A stretch of DNA of 10,207 nucleotides from an uncultured Eubacteriales bacterium. GTDB taxonomy: Bacteria; Bacillota_A; Clostridia; Christensenellales; Aristaeellaceae. Below are positions 1 to 5,595 of this stretch, one piece after another (the first letter of the stretch is position 1; each line of letters begins with the position of its first letter). A program made the position numbers and the translations under genes. The stretch lies in assembly GCA_900313545.1 (NCBI GenBank), contig OMRS01000064.1, positions 1-10,207 on the forward strand, read 5' to 3'. The notes under the pieces were generated by a model. That model had not been told where the DNA came from and ran no database searches. It saw only the letters and a list, made by a program, of their open reading frames with translations.

Positions 1-524
1 TCCACCGGTTCCTGTTCAATATCCGCCCGGATCATCGCCAGCAGGTCCTCCACCGGCGCCTCATCCAGCGTGATTTCAGGCACCGCGCTGACGCCCTCGC
101 GGGCGGTTTTGCGCAGTTCCAGATAGCATTCAAGAAAGTTGCCCTTCTTGCCGATGGCAAAAAGGGGCGCCAGCATGGACGAGGTTTCCGCCTGCATCCG
201 AAGGTCAGCGGCATTGAGGACATACTGGGTCCCCTGCCACTCCAGGGTCACGGAAAACTCCTCCATGGCCTGCAGCGCCGCCCGCTCCAGCAGGTTTTCC
301 GCCTCCGCATAGGTCAGCCCTCCCAGAGGGGTCTGGCCGATCCGGATGCCCTCGGCGAAGCGGTCCGCGTTTTTCCGGACCTGGTGGCTGATCACGATCA
401 GGCCCGTCGAAACGGCCACCGCAAGCAGAAAAAAAGCGATGCCAAACGCCACCGCCCCCACCGCCCTGCGCCGTTTCCGGGCTCCCTTTCTGCGGCGCTG
501 CCCGCCGCGTTGTCTTTCAGGCAT
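1..524 (-). CDS. VanW/YoaR-type membrane protein with N-terminal peptidoglycan-binding-like domain (partial, 3' end outside window)
   Basis: This reading frame starts at an ATG and stays open to the left edge, giving 174 codons of an incomplete protein. Residues 1-20 are strongly basic (many Arg/Lys) and are followed by one hydrophobic segment at about 22-46, so it should be a type II single-span protein with its bulk outside the cell. Residues 58-82 contain the pattern EGIRIGQTPLGGLTYAEAEN, and residues 120-131 contain LFAIGKKGNFLE. Both resemble the putative peptidoglycan-binding domain (PG_binding_4) that precedes the VanW domain in YoaR-like proteins of Firmicutes. The VanW domain itself would lie outside the window, so the family call rests on the N-terminal part only. 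The start overlaps the stop of the PHP gene by 8 bp (ATGCCTGA), and AGGAGA lies just upstream, so translation is probably coupled. The biochemical role of VanW proteins is not established; a cell-wall role is inferred. Confidence 0.75.
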   Translation of the reverse strand, partial: MPERQRGGQRRRKGARKRRRAVGAVAFGIAFFLLAVAVSTGLIVISHQVRKNADRFAEGIRIGQTPLGGLTYAEAENLLERAALQAMEEFSVTLEWQGTQYVLNAADLRMQAETSSMLAPLFAIGKKGNFLECYLELRKTAREGVSAVPEITLDEAPVEDLLAMIRADIEQEPV

Positions 525-1380
525 TCCGTTCTCCTGTCGCGCGTGTCAGGCGCGCCTGCAGCGCGAGGGAATCCGCCTCCCGACCGCTCCAGCGCTGCCA
601 CTGGCTCCCCAGGACCTCGCCGGACCCTTCCTGGCCGTGATAGTCGCTTCCTCCTGTGACCAGCAGAGCGTGACCCGCCGCGATTCGCAAAAGCCCCGGC
701 ACGTGCTGATTGCCGGTGCTGGGATGATAGACTTCCAGGCCCTCCAGGCCCGCCTCATGCCAGAAGGCCACCAGGGATTCCAGGTGGCCCATCGAAAAGC
801 CCATGCGCATGGGATGGGCCAGGATGCTGACCCCGCCGGCACGGCGGATCAGCTCCACCGCCCCGGTCACCGTAAACTCCTCATAGGGCACGAAGGCCGG
901 ACGGCCCTCCCGCAGATAGCGGTCAAAGGCTTCCCGGAGGCTGCGGCAAAAGCCGCCTGCCATCAGGGCGCGTGCCACATGCATGCGCCCCGGCATCCTT
1001 CCTGCGCTCTCCAGAACGGTCGCCGCCTCCAGCGGCACCCCAAGGCTGTGCAGGCGGGTGCACATTTCCTCCACGCGCCGCACGCGCTCCTGCGCCCGCC
1101 TTCGGGTGTAGGCGGCCACCTCCTCCGACGACTCATCGATCCCCAGACCCAGCACATGCACCGTGGAGGGGATCCTGCAGCTGAGCTCCATGCCGGAAAT
1201 CAGCCGGATCCCCGCGCGCCGGGCGGCATCCCGGGCTTCGGGCACGCCCCCGGCCGTGTCGTGGTCCGTCAGGGCCAGGGTCGTGACTCCGGCCTCCCGG
1301 GCAAGGTGCACCAGCTCCGACGGGGTAAAGACCCCGTCGCTTGCGGAGGAGTGCGCATGCAGCTCCCAAACCTCAGCCAA
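517..1380 (-). CDS. PHP-domain metal-dependent phosphoesterase (RNase AM / YciV / TrpH-like)
   Basis: This is a complete 287-aa cytoplasmic protein of the polymerase-and-histidinol-phosphatase (PHP) superfamily, which uses a multinuclear metal site to hydrolyse phosphoester bonds. Visible metal-ligand motifs in order are HAHSSASDG (residues 8-16), LTDHDT (37-42), GMELS (63-67), H75, GRMHVA (131-136), LAHP (187-190) and GGSDYHG (243-249). This order and the length of about 285 aa match the YciV/RNase AM group, whose known members remove nucleotides from RNA 5' ends or dephosphorylate 3',5'-nucleoside bisphosphates. Which substrate this protein uses cannot be seen. The start is a TTG. It is preferred because GGAGGA lies about 5 nt upstream, the HxH motif begins only seven residues later, and the next in-frame ATG (residue 64) would remove catalytic residues. 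The TTG overlaps the ftsH stop by 8 bp (TTGGCTGA), so expression is probably coupled to ftsH. Confidence 0.9.
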   Translation of the reverse strand: MAEVWELHAHSSASDGVFTPSELVHLAREAGVTTLALTDHDTAGGVPEARDAARRAGIRLISGMELSCRIPSTVHVLGLGIDESSEEVAAYTRRRAQERVRRVEEMCTRLHSLGVPLEAATVLESAGRMPGRMHVARALMAGGFCRSLREAFDRYLREGRPAFVPYEEFTVTGAVELIRRAGGVSILAHPMRMGFSMGHLESLVAFWHEAGLEGLEVYHPSTGNQHVPGLLRIAAGHALLVTGGSDYHGQEGSGEVLGSQWQRWSGREADSLALQARLTRATGERNA

Positions 1381-3292
1381 GGGGCTCCTCCGGCAGCTGT
1401 CCGTTCGGTTGTCCGTTCAGCTGTCCGTTCATGAAGGCTTCAAATTCGGTGCGGTTCAGGGTTTCCTTTTCAATCAGCAGTGCGGAAAGACCGTCAAGGC
1501 GTTCCCTGTTGCGCTCCAGCAGCTCCGTGGCCCGGCGCATGGCCTCATTCATCTTCTCCTGGACCTCCCGGTCAACGCGGGCGGCCAGTTCCTCCGAGTA
1601 GCTGCGTCCCTGCTGCCCGTACTCCATGGCCACAAAGACTTCGCTCTGCTGTCCGCCCAGGAAGATGGGCCCCATGTCGTCGCTCATGCCGTACTGGGTA
1701 ACCATCCGCCGGCAGATCTCCGTGGCCTTCTGCAGGTCAGACCCGGCACCGGTGCTGACTTCGCCCCGCACCAGCTTCTCCGCGGCATAGCCGCCCAGGG
1801 CCATGGCCACAAAGTCCAGCAGCTGCGTCCGGGTGGTGAAGTCGCTCTCCCGGTCCGGCAGCATCAGGGTATGCCCGCCGCTGCCCCCGCGGGGCATGAT
1901 GGTGACCAGGTGCACCTTGTCGCACCCGGGCAGCAGTTCGCCCACGATGGCATGTCCCGCCTCATGGCAGGCCACCAGCCTGCGGTCTTCCTCCGTCACC
2001 TGGTGGCTCTTCTTCTCCGGGCCGATCTGGATGCGCTCGATGGCATCGTTCATGTGCCGGCTGTGGATGCGGGTGCACCCTTCCCTGGCGCACAGGATGG
2101 CCGCCTCGTTCATGATGTTTTCCAGGTCCGCGCCGGAGGAATAGGGGGTCCTTTTGGCCACCACGCTCAGGTCCACATCGTCATCCAGCGGCTTCTCCCT
2201 GGCGTGCACCCGGAGGATGGCCTCCCGTCCCCGGACGTCCGGATAGCCCACGGTGATCTGCCGGTCAAAGCGCCCTGGGCGCAGCAGGGCCGGGTCCAGG
2301 ATATCCTTGCGGTTGGTGGCCGCAAGGACGATGACGCCCTCATTGGCGGCAAAGCCGTCCATTTCCACAAGCAGCTGGTTGAGGGTCTGCTCCCGTTCGT
2401 CATGGCCGCCGCCCAGGCCCGCGCCCCTGCGCCGGCCCACGGCGTCGATCTCGTCGATAAACACGATGCAGGGCATGCGCCGCTTGGCCTGCTCAAACAG
2501 GTCGCGGACGCGGCTGGCGCCCACGCCCACAAACATCTCCACAAAATCGGAGCCGGAGATGCTCATGAAGGGGACCTTCGCCTCGCCGGCCACCGCGCGG
2601 GCCAGCAGCGTCTTTCCGGTGCCCGGAGGACCCACCAGCAGCACGCCCTTGGGGATGCGCGCCCCCACTTCCGTAAAGCGCCGGGGGTCCCGCAGGAACT
2701 GCACCAGCTCCTGCATTTCCTCCTTCTCCTCTTCGGCGCCGGCCACATCCGCAAAGGTCACAGGATTGCCCTCCGGCTCAAAGAGCCGGGCGGGACTGTG
2801 GCCAAAGTTCATCATGCGGCTGCCGCCCCCCTGCTGGCGCATCATGACGGCCCACAGCAGCACCATGCCGCCGGTCATGATCAGGTAGGGCAGGATCTGC
2901 AGGAGAATGGATGCCTGTCCCGGGGCCAGATAGTTGAGGACAAAGGGCAGATCCAGCTCCGTCACCTGCTCCAGGGGAACCTTGCGGCGCGCGGCCTCAA
3001 GCTGACGGCAGGTGATGACAAAATCCTGGGAAACCGTCGCCCGGTAGTCATAGCTGCTGCTGGAGAGCTCCCGCAGGGGCAGGGTGCTGTTCCTGGCATG
3101 CGCATAGGCGGTGTTGCCCTGCAGGGACACCGCGTCCACCACGCCCTTGTCCAGATAGGAAAACAGGGTCCGGCTGTCCACCTCGGTTCCCCGCCGGGAG
3201 CCAAAGAGGGTGGCCGTCAGCCCCTGGGCCAGGATGAACACCCCCAGCACCAGCATCACGGGGAACAGGACTCCCCGGTTCATATTCTTCAA
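1373..3292 (-). CDS. ftsH: ATP-dependent zinc metalloprotease FtsH
   Basis: This 639-aa membrane-anchored AAA+ protease normally forms hexamers and degrades misfolded membrane proteins and selected cytoplasmic proteins. Membrane segments lie at about residues 8-30 and 128-151, and the extracytoplasmic domain lies between them. The AAA module has Walker A GPPGTGKT (221-228), the pore motif FVGVG (254-258), Walker B IVFIDE (276-281) and the second region of homology with arginine fingers around [18 protein letters not shown] (327-344). The protease has HEAGH (443-447) and the third zinc ligand D519 in [10 protein letters not shown], so it appears fully active. The start is a TTG with GGAGG 10 nt upstream. 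An ATG three codons later is possible but is badly spaced from that site. Only 24 bp separate it from hpt, so both should share the tilS transcript. The C-terminal tail carries an unusual [12 protein letters not shown] repeat. Length is normal for the family. Confidence 0.98.
   Translation of the reverse strand: MKNMNRGVLFPVMLVLGVFILAQGLTATLFGSRRGTEVDSRTLFSYLDKGVVDAVSLQGNTAYAHARNSTLPLRELSSSSYDYRATVSQDFVITCRQLEAARRKVPLEQVTELDLPFVLNYLAPGQASILLQILPYLIMTGGMVLLWAVMMRQQGGGSRMMNFGHSPARLFEPEGNPVTFADVAGAEEEKEEMQELVQFLRDPRRFTEVGARIPKGVLLVGPPGTGKTLLARAVAGEAKVPFMSISGSDFVEMFVGVGASRVRDLFEQAKRRMPCIVFIDEIDAVGRRRGAGLGGGHDEREQTLNQLLVEMDGFAANEGVIVLAATNRKDILDPALLRPGRFDRQITVGYPDVRGREAILRVHAREKPLDDDVDLSVVAKRTPYSSGADLENIMNEAAILCAREGCTRIHSRHMNDAIERIQIGPEKKSHQVTEEDRRLVACHEAGHAIVGELLPGCDKVHLVTIMPRGGSGGHTLMLPDRESDFTTRTQLLDFVAMALGGYAAEKLVRGEVSTGAGSDLQKATEICRRMVTQYGMSDDMGPIFLGGQQSEVFVAMEYGQQGRSYSEELAARVDREVQEKMNEAMRRATELLERNRERLDGLSALLIEKETLNRTEFEAFMNGQLNGQPNGQLPEEPLG
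1394..1429. repeat. Three tandem 12-bp units inside the 3' end of ftsH
   Basis: Three consecutive 12-bp units read CAGCTGTCCGTT, CGGTTGTCCGTT and CAGCTGTCCGTT on the plus strand. The outer two are identical and the middle one differs at three positions. On the coding strand they encode NGQL, NGQP and NGQL, close to the FtsH C-terminus. The unit length is a multiple of three, so gain or loss of a unit would keep the frame. The tail beyond the protease domain is normally variable in FtsH, so this is probably a tolerated expansion in a disordered region. Confidence 0.9.
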
Positions 3293-3302
3293 ATTGGTTT
3301 TT

Positions 3303-3307
3303 CCTCC
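3303..3307 (-). promoter_or_regulatory. Ribosome binding site deciding the ftsH TTG start
   Basis: On the minus strand GGAGG lies 10 nt upstream of the TTG at 3292 and 19 nt upstream of the alternative ATG at 3283. The spacing favours the TTG as the ftsH start. Confidence 0.65.
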
Positions 3308-3316
3308 ACGCTTTGT

Positions 3317-3871
3317 TTACTTGGAATAAATTTCCGGACGCAGAATGCCGATTTCCGGCAGGTTCCGGTACTTCTGGGCATAGTCCAGCCCGTATCCCAC
3401 CACGAAGGCATCGGGGATTTCAAACCCCACGTACTTCACGTTCACCGGGACCTTGTGCGCGGTGGGCTTGTCCATGAGGCTGATGATGGAGACATCCGTG
3501 GCCCCTTTTTCCCTCAGGTATTCATCGAGGAACTGCATGGTCAGCCCGCTGTCCACAATATCCTCCACCACCAGGACCTGCTTTCCCTTCGGGCTGTATT
3601 CAAGGTCCTTGTTCACATGGATGATGCCGCTGGTGGTGGTGCTTTTGCCATAGCTGCTCAGCTGCATGAAATCCAGCACCACGGGCAGGTCGATTTCCCG
3701 GATCAGGTCGGTAAAGAAGACCACCGAGCCCTTGAGGATGCAGACGGCCAGGATCTCCCCCTTTCCCTCAAAGTCACGGGTGATCTGCTCCCCCAGCTCC
3801 CGGATGCGTTTTTGCAGCTGTTCCCGGGTCACCAGGATCTCCGGTTCAATATCCTTGTAAAGTTTTCTCAC
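3317..3871 (-). CDS. hpt: Hypoxanthine (hypoxanthine-guanine) phosphoribosyltransferase
   Basis: This complete 184-aa cytoplasmic purine-salvage enzyme transfers the phosphoribosyl group of PRPP to hypoxanthine (and usually guanine) to make IMP or GMP. The family signature is clear. The PPi-loop region is CILKGSVVF (44-52), the flexible-loop region is around SSYGKSTTTSG (72-82), and the PRPP-binding motif is VLVVEDIVDSGLT (99-111). The purine-contacting segment is around DKPTAHK (134-140) and VGFEIPDAFVVGYGLDY (148-164). Length is typical for bacterial Hpt. The start is a GTG that overlaps the tilS stop as GTGA, and AAGGAG lies 8 nt upstream. It sits between tilS and ftsH as in Bacillus and many other Firmicutes. 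Nothing looks damaged. Confidence 0.97.
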   Translation of the reverse strand: MRKLYKDIEPEILVTREQLQKRIRELGEQITRDFEGKGEILAVCILKGSVVFFTDLIREIDLPVVLDFMQLSSYGKSTTTSGIIHVNKDLEYSPKGKQVLVVEDIVDSGLTMQFLDEYLREKGATDVSIISLMDKPTAHKVPVNVKYVGFEIPDAFVVGYGLDYAQKYRNLPEIGILRPEIYSK

Positions 3872-5265
3872 CGCTCTGTCTCCTTCCTCATGCTGCGGCC
3901 TCCCTGGGGCCGCCCCGTCAGCGCCGTCAGCCGGCCTCCCTGCGGATAGCCCAGCATGACGGTTTTCTCCTCATCTTCCGCGCGGCAGGGGGCACAGGCC
4001 CTGACGCCGCACAGCCACAGCACCTGCCCTCCGGCATCCTCCAGAACGGGAACTCCTTCCCGCAGGGGGGCCGGAAGACCGCAGGACTGCAGCAGCTTCC
4101 ATCCGTCCACTTCCCGCTCAGACCCGAAAGGGACACAGCGAAGGCCGGGAGCCGCCGGCCGGACCCGGGCCCCATGAAGGCATCTGGCGGGCACGCGCTG
4201 GCAGGTGATCCCGTCTCCGGTTCCGCCCTGCGGGAGCAGGTCCAGTTCTCCAAGCCCCGGAATCTGCTGTCCGGGGACCCACCTTACCGGTTCCGGCAAA
4301 GGTTCCTCCCTGAGGATCATGAGCGCGCCCGGGCTCAGCTGCGCGCGTCCCGGGCCTTCCAGGTTCCAGGCGCCGCATTCCCCCTGCCCGATGGCACGGG
4401 TCAGCGCCTCCACCACCTCCCGCCGCTGGGCGGGCAGGTGCGCGGCGGCCATCTCCCTGCACAAAAGGCGGGAGACAAGCGCCGGGTGCTGCGCCGTCAG
4501 CACGGCGCGGGGAAACGCCCGTCCCCGGGGGAGCTCCAGGCCCTGCGAAAGGCCCTCCATCCATGTGTCAAAACAGTCCTCATCCCGCTGGCAGGCCCTG
4601 GCAAAGCGGCACAGGGCCTCCTCCAGCCGGGGATTGACCCGGGACAGTTCCGGAAGCACGCGCTCCCGGACCCGGTTGCGCGCATACTGCACCTCCCGGT
4701 TCGTCGGGTCCTCCCGCCAGGGCTGCCCCCTGCGCAGGAGCATCTCCCGCAGTTCCTCCGGCGCGGTGTAAAGCAGCGGACGGATCAGTCTGCCGCTGCG
4801 AAAGCGCATGCCGCAGGCGCCGGCAAGATCGCATCCCCGGGCCAGATGCAGAAGCACCGTTTCCGCCTGGTCCCGGCGATGGTGCGCCAGCGCGATGACC
4901 TGTGCGCCGCAGCGCTGCCTGGCCTCTTCCAGAAAGGCATGCCGCATGATGCGCGCGGTCTCCTCCAGGCCCTGCCGGCGCTGCCTGGCCACCTGGGGAA
5001 CCTGGCCCTGACCCGTTTCCAGGGGTATCCGCCACCCCTTGCACAGCGCTTTCACAAACCGCGCATCCTCCAGGGACTCCTCGCCGCGGATTCCGTGCTC
5101 AAAATGGGCCGCCGAGAGGCGCAGCACCCCCTGGTCCCGGAGCTCCCGCAGCAGCAGCAGCAGCGCGACGGAATCCGCCCCGCCGCTCACCGCGCACAGG
5201 ATATGGCTGCCTGGCCCCAGTCCGCAGGAATCAAAAAGCACCTGCTGCAGCATCCGGCTGTCCAC
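3868..5265 (-). CDS. tilS: tRNA(Ile)-lysidine synthetase TilS
   Basis: TilS uses ATP and lysine to convert C34 of the CAU-anticodon tRNA-Ile to lysidine, so that it reads AUA and is charged with isoleucine. With the GTG start chosen here the protein is 465 aa, normal for the long form. It has the PP-loop SGGADS (27-32), then AHHRRDQAETVLLHLARG (127-144), RPLL (162-165) and WREDPTN (183-189). A C-terminal domain contains LREGVPVLED (401-410) followed by VLWLCGVR (415-422). The frame is open upstream to 5532, but the extra 89 residues are low in complexity and resemble nothing I know. The GTG at 5265 has GGGGAGGT 6-7 nt upstream and a promoter just before that, and it gives the usual short N-terminus. 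It is the first gene of the minus-strand operon and overlaps hpt by 4 bp. The tail has a short PQGGR duplication. Confidence 0.95.
   Translation of the reverse strand: MDSRMLQQVLFDSCGLGPGSHILCAVSGGADSVALLLLLRELRDQGVLRLSAAHFEHGIRGEESLEDARFVKALCKGWRIPLETGQGQVPQVARQRRQGLEETARIMRHAFLEEARQRCGAQVIALAHHRRDQAETVLLHLARGCDLAGACGMRFRSGRLIRPLLYTAPEELREMLLRRGQPWREDPTNREVQYARNRVRERVLPELSRVNPRLEEALCRFARACQRDEDCFDTWMEGLSQGLELPRGRAFPRAVLTAQHPALVSRLLCREMAAAHLPAQRREVVEALTRAIGQGECGAWNLEGPGRAQLSPGALMILREEPLPEPVRWVPGQQIPGLGELDLLPQGGTGDGITCQRVPARCLHGARVRPAAPGLRCVPFGSEREVDGWKLLQSCGLPAPLREGVPVLEDAGGQVLWLCGVRACAPCRAEDEEKTVMLGYPQGGRLTALTGRPQGGRSMRKETER
3896..3942. repeat. 11-bp direct repeat in the 3' end of tilS (PQGGR twice)
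   Basis: CGGCCTCCCTG occurs at 3896-3906 and again at 3932-3942, exactly 36 bp (12 codons) apart. Both copies are read in the same frame on the minus strand and give PQGGR at TilS residues 441-445 and 453-457, right at the C-terminus beyond the conserved domain. It looks like a small in-frame duplication; functional meaning is unknown. Confidence 0.75.
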
Positions 5266-5272
5266 ACCGACA

Positions 5273-5279
5273 CCTCCCC
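5273..5279 (-). promoter_or_regulatory. Ribosome binding site deciding the tilS GTG start
   Basis: On the minus strand GGGGAGG lies about 7 nt upstream of the GTG at 5265. The ATG four codons further in is too far from it for ideal spacing, so the GTG is preferred. Confidence 0.75.
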
Positions 5280-5291
5280 GATTCTCAGCAT

Positions 5292-5320
5292 ATTTTACCG
5301 CCCCTGTCAATGACTGACAA
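5292..5320 (-). promoter_or_regulatory. Sigma-A-type promoter for the tilS-hpt-ftsH operon
   Basis: Read on the minus strand there is TTGTCA (5320-5315), a 17-bp spacer, and TAAAAT (5297-5292). Each hexamer matches the housekeeping consensus at five of six positions and the spacing is optimal. Transcription would start near 5285, leaving a leader of about 20 nt that contains the Shine-Dalgarno site of tilS. It lies in an AT-richer island of otherwise very GC-rich DNA, which supports the call. Confidence 0.75.
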
Positions 5321-5364
5321 GAACCAAAACGCCTGCGCTCCGGGGAGAACCGGCCCCTTCTCCG

Positions 5365-5374
5365 CCGGATCCGG
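5365..5374. repeat. Palindrome CCGGATCCGG, copy 1
   Basis: Perfect 10-bp palindrome in the divergent control region. An identical copy lies 95 bp to the right. It could be a protein-binding site or chance in GC-rich DNA. Confidence 0.6.
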
Positions 5375-5441
5375 GGTGTCCCCGGGCAGGCCGTTTCCTC
5401 CTCTGTGAAAACGCTCCGGGGCGGCTGGGGCAGCGCCGGGC

Positions 5442-5455
5442 TTTCACAGGTGAAA
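5442..5455. repeat. Inverted repeat TTTCAC-AG-GTGAAA, possible operator
   Basis: Perfect 6-bp arms separated by 2 bp form a 14-bp dyad typical in size for a dimeric regulator site. An additional GTGAAA lies at 5405-5410. The dyad is 63 bp upstream of the -35 element proposed for the PBP gene, and about 120 bp upstream of the tilS -35. No regulator can be named. Confidence 0.45.
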
Positions 5456-5459
5456 CCGT

Positions 5460-5469
5460 CCGGATCCGG
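5460..5469. repeat. Palindrome CCGGATCCGG, copy 2
   Basis: Second perfect copy of the 10-bp palindrome, starting 4 bp after the TTTCAC/GTGAAA dyad. Together they form a compact cluster of symmetrical sites. Confidence 0.6.
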
Positions 5470-5517
5470 TTCCCCATCAGCCTTCAGCCCCTGCAGGGCC
5501 ATGCGGCAATGAACGCC

Positions 5518-5546
5518 TTGCCCCACCCCCACCCCTGTGGTAAACT
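5518..5546 (+). promoter_or_regulatory. Candidate promoter for the class A PBP gene
   Basis: TTGCCC (5518-5523) and TAAACT (5541-5546) are separated by 17 bp, and the -10 hexamer is preceded by TG plus one base, the extended -10 pattern. Each hexamer matches the housekeeping consensus at four of six positions. Transcription would start near 5553, giving a leader of roughly 43 nt. It is weaker than the tilS promoter by sequence. Confidence 0.5.
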
Positions 5547-5595
5547 ACCCGCATCGCTTTTCCTCTATCACCGTATGAACACCTGTGGAGGCAGC

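Larger units (their letters stand above)
5266..5595. other. Divergent intergenic control region between tilS and the PBP gene
   Basis: This is the only long gene-free stretch in the window (330 bp). It holds a promoter for each direction near its two ends. The middle, about 5340-5510, contains two copies of the palindrome CCGGATCCGG, a TTTCAC/GTGAAA inverted repeat and a third GTGAAA half-site. The tilS frame stays open through most of it, but with low-complexity Arg/Pro-rich sequence that does not look like a conserved protein. I see no RNA gene or recognisable riboswitch. Confidence 0.7.

Noticed and set aside
346..1434. A 362-codon plus-strand open frame opposite the PHP gene.
   Set aside because: The minus strand carries all PHP metal motifs in order. 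The plus frame is a compositional shadow with no known motif.
1163..3949. A 928-codon plus-strand open frame opposite ftsH, hpt and the end of tilS.
   Set aside because: It is antisense to three well-recognised genes. Its product is rich in His, Gly, Ala and Gln, as expected from the mirror frame of GC-rich codons, with no recognisable domain or ribosome site.
5287..5310. An alternative tilS promoter using a perfect TTGACA (5310-5305) with TATGCT (5292-5287).
   Set aside because: The spacer would be only 12 bp. The pair TTGTCA and TAAAAT with 17 bp is much better.
5266..5532. An 89-residue N-terminal extension of TilS, since the frame is open upstream.
   Set aside because: The extension is Arg/Pro-rich with no family resemblance, lies upstream of a good promoter and ribosome site, and would give an abnormally long segment before the PP-loop.
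5509..5595. Earlier ATG starts at 5509 and 5575 for the PBP gene.
   Set aside because: Neither has a ribosome site. The ATG at 5509 precedes the candidate promoter, and the ATG at 5596 has GGAGG just upstream.
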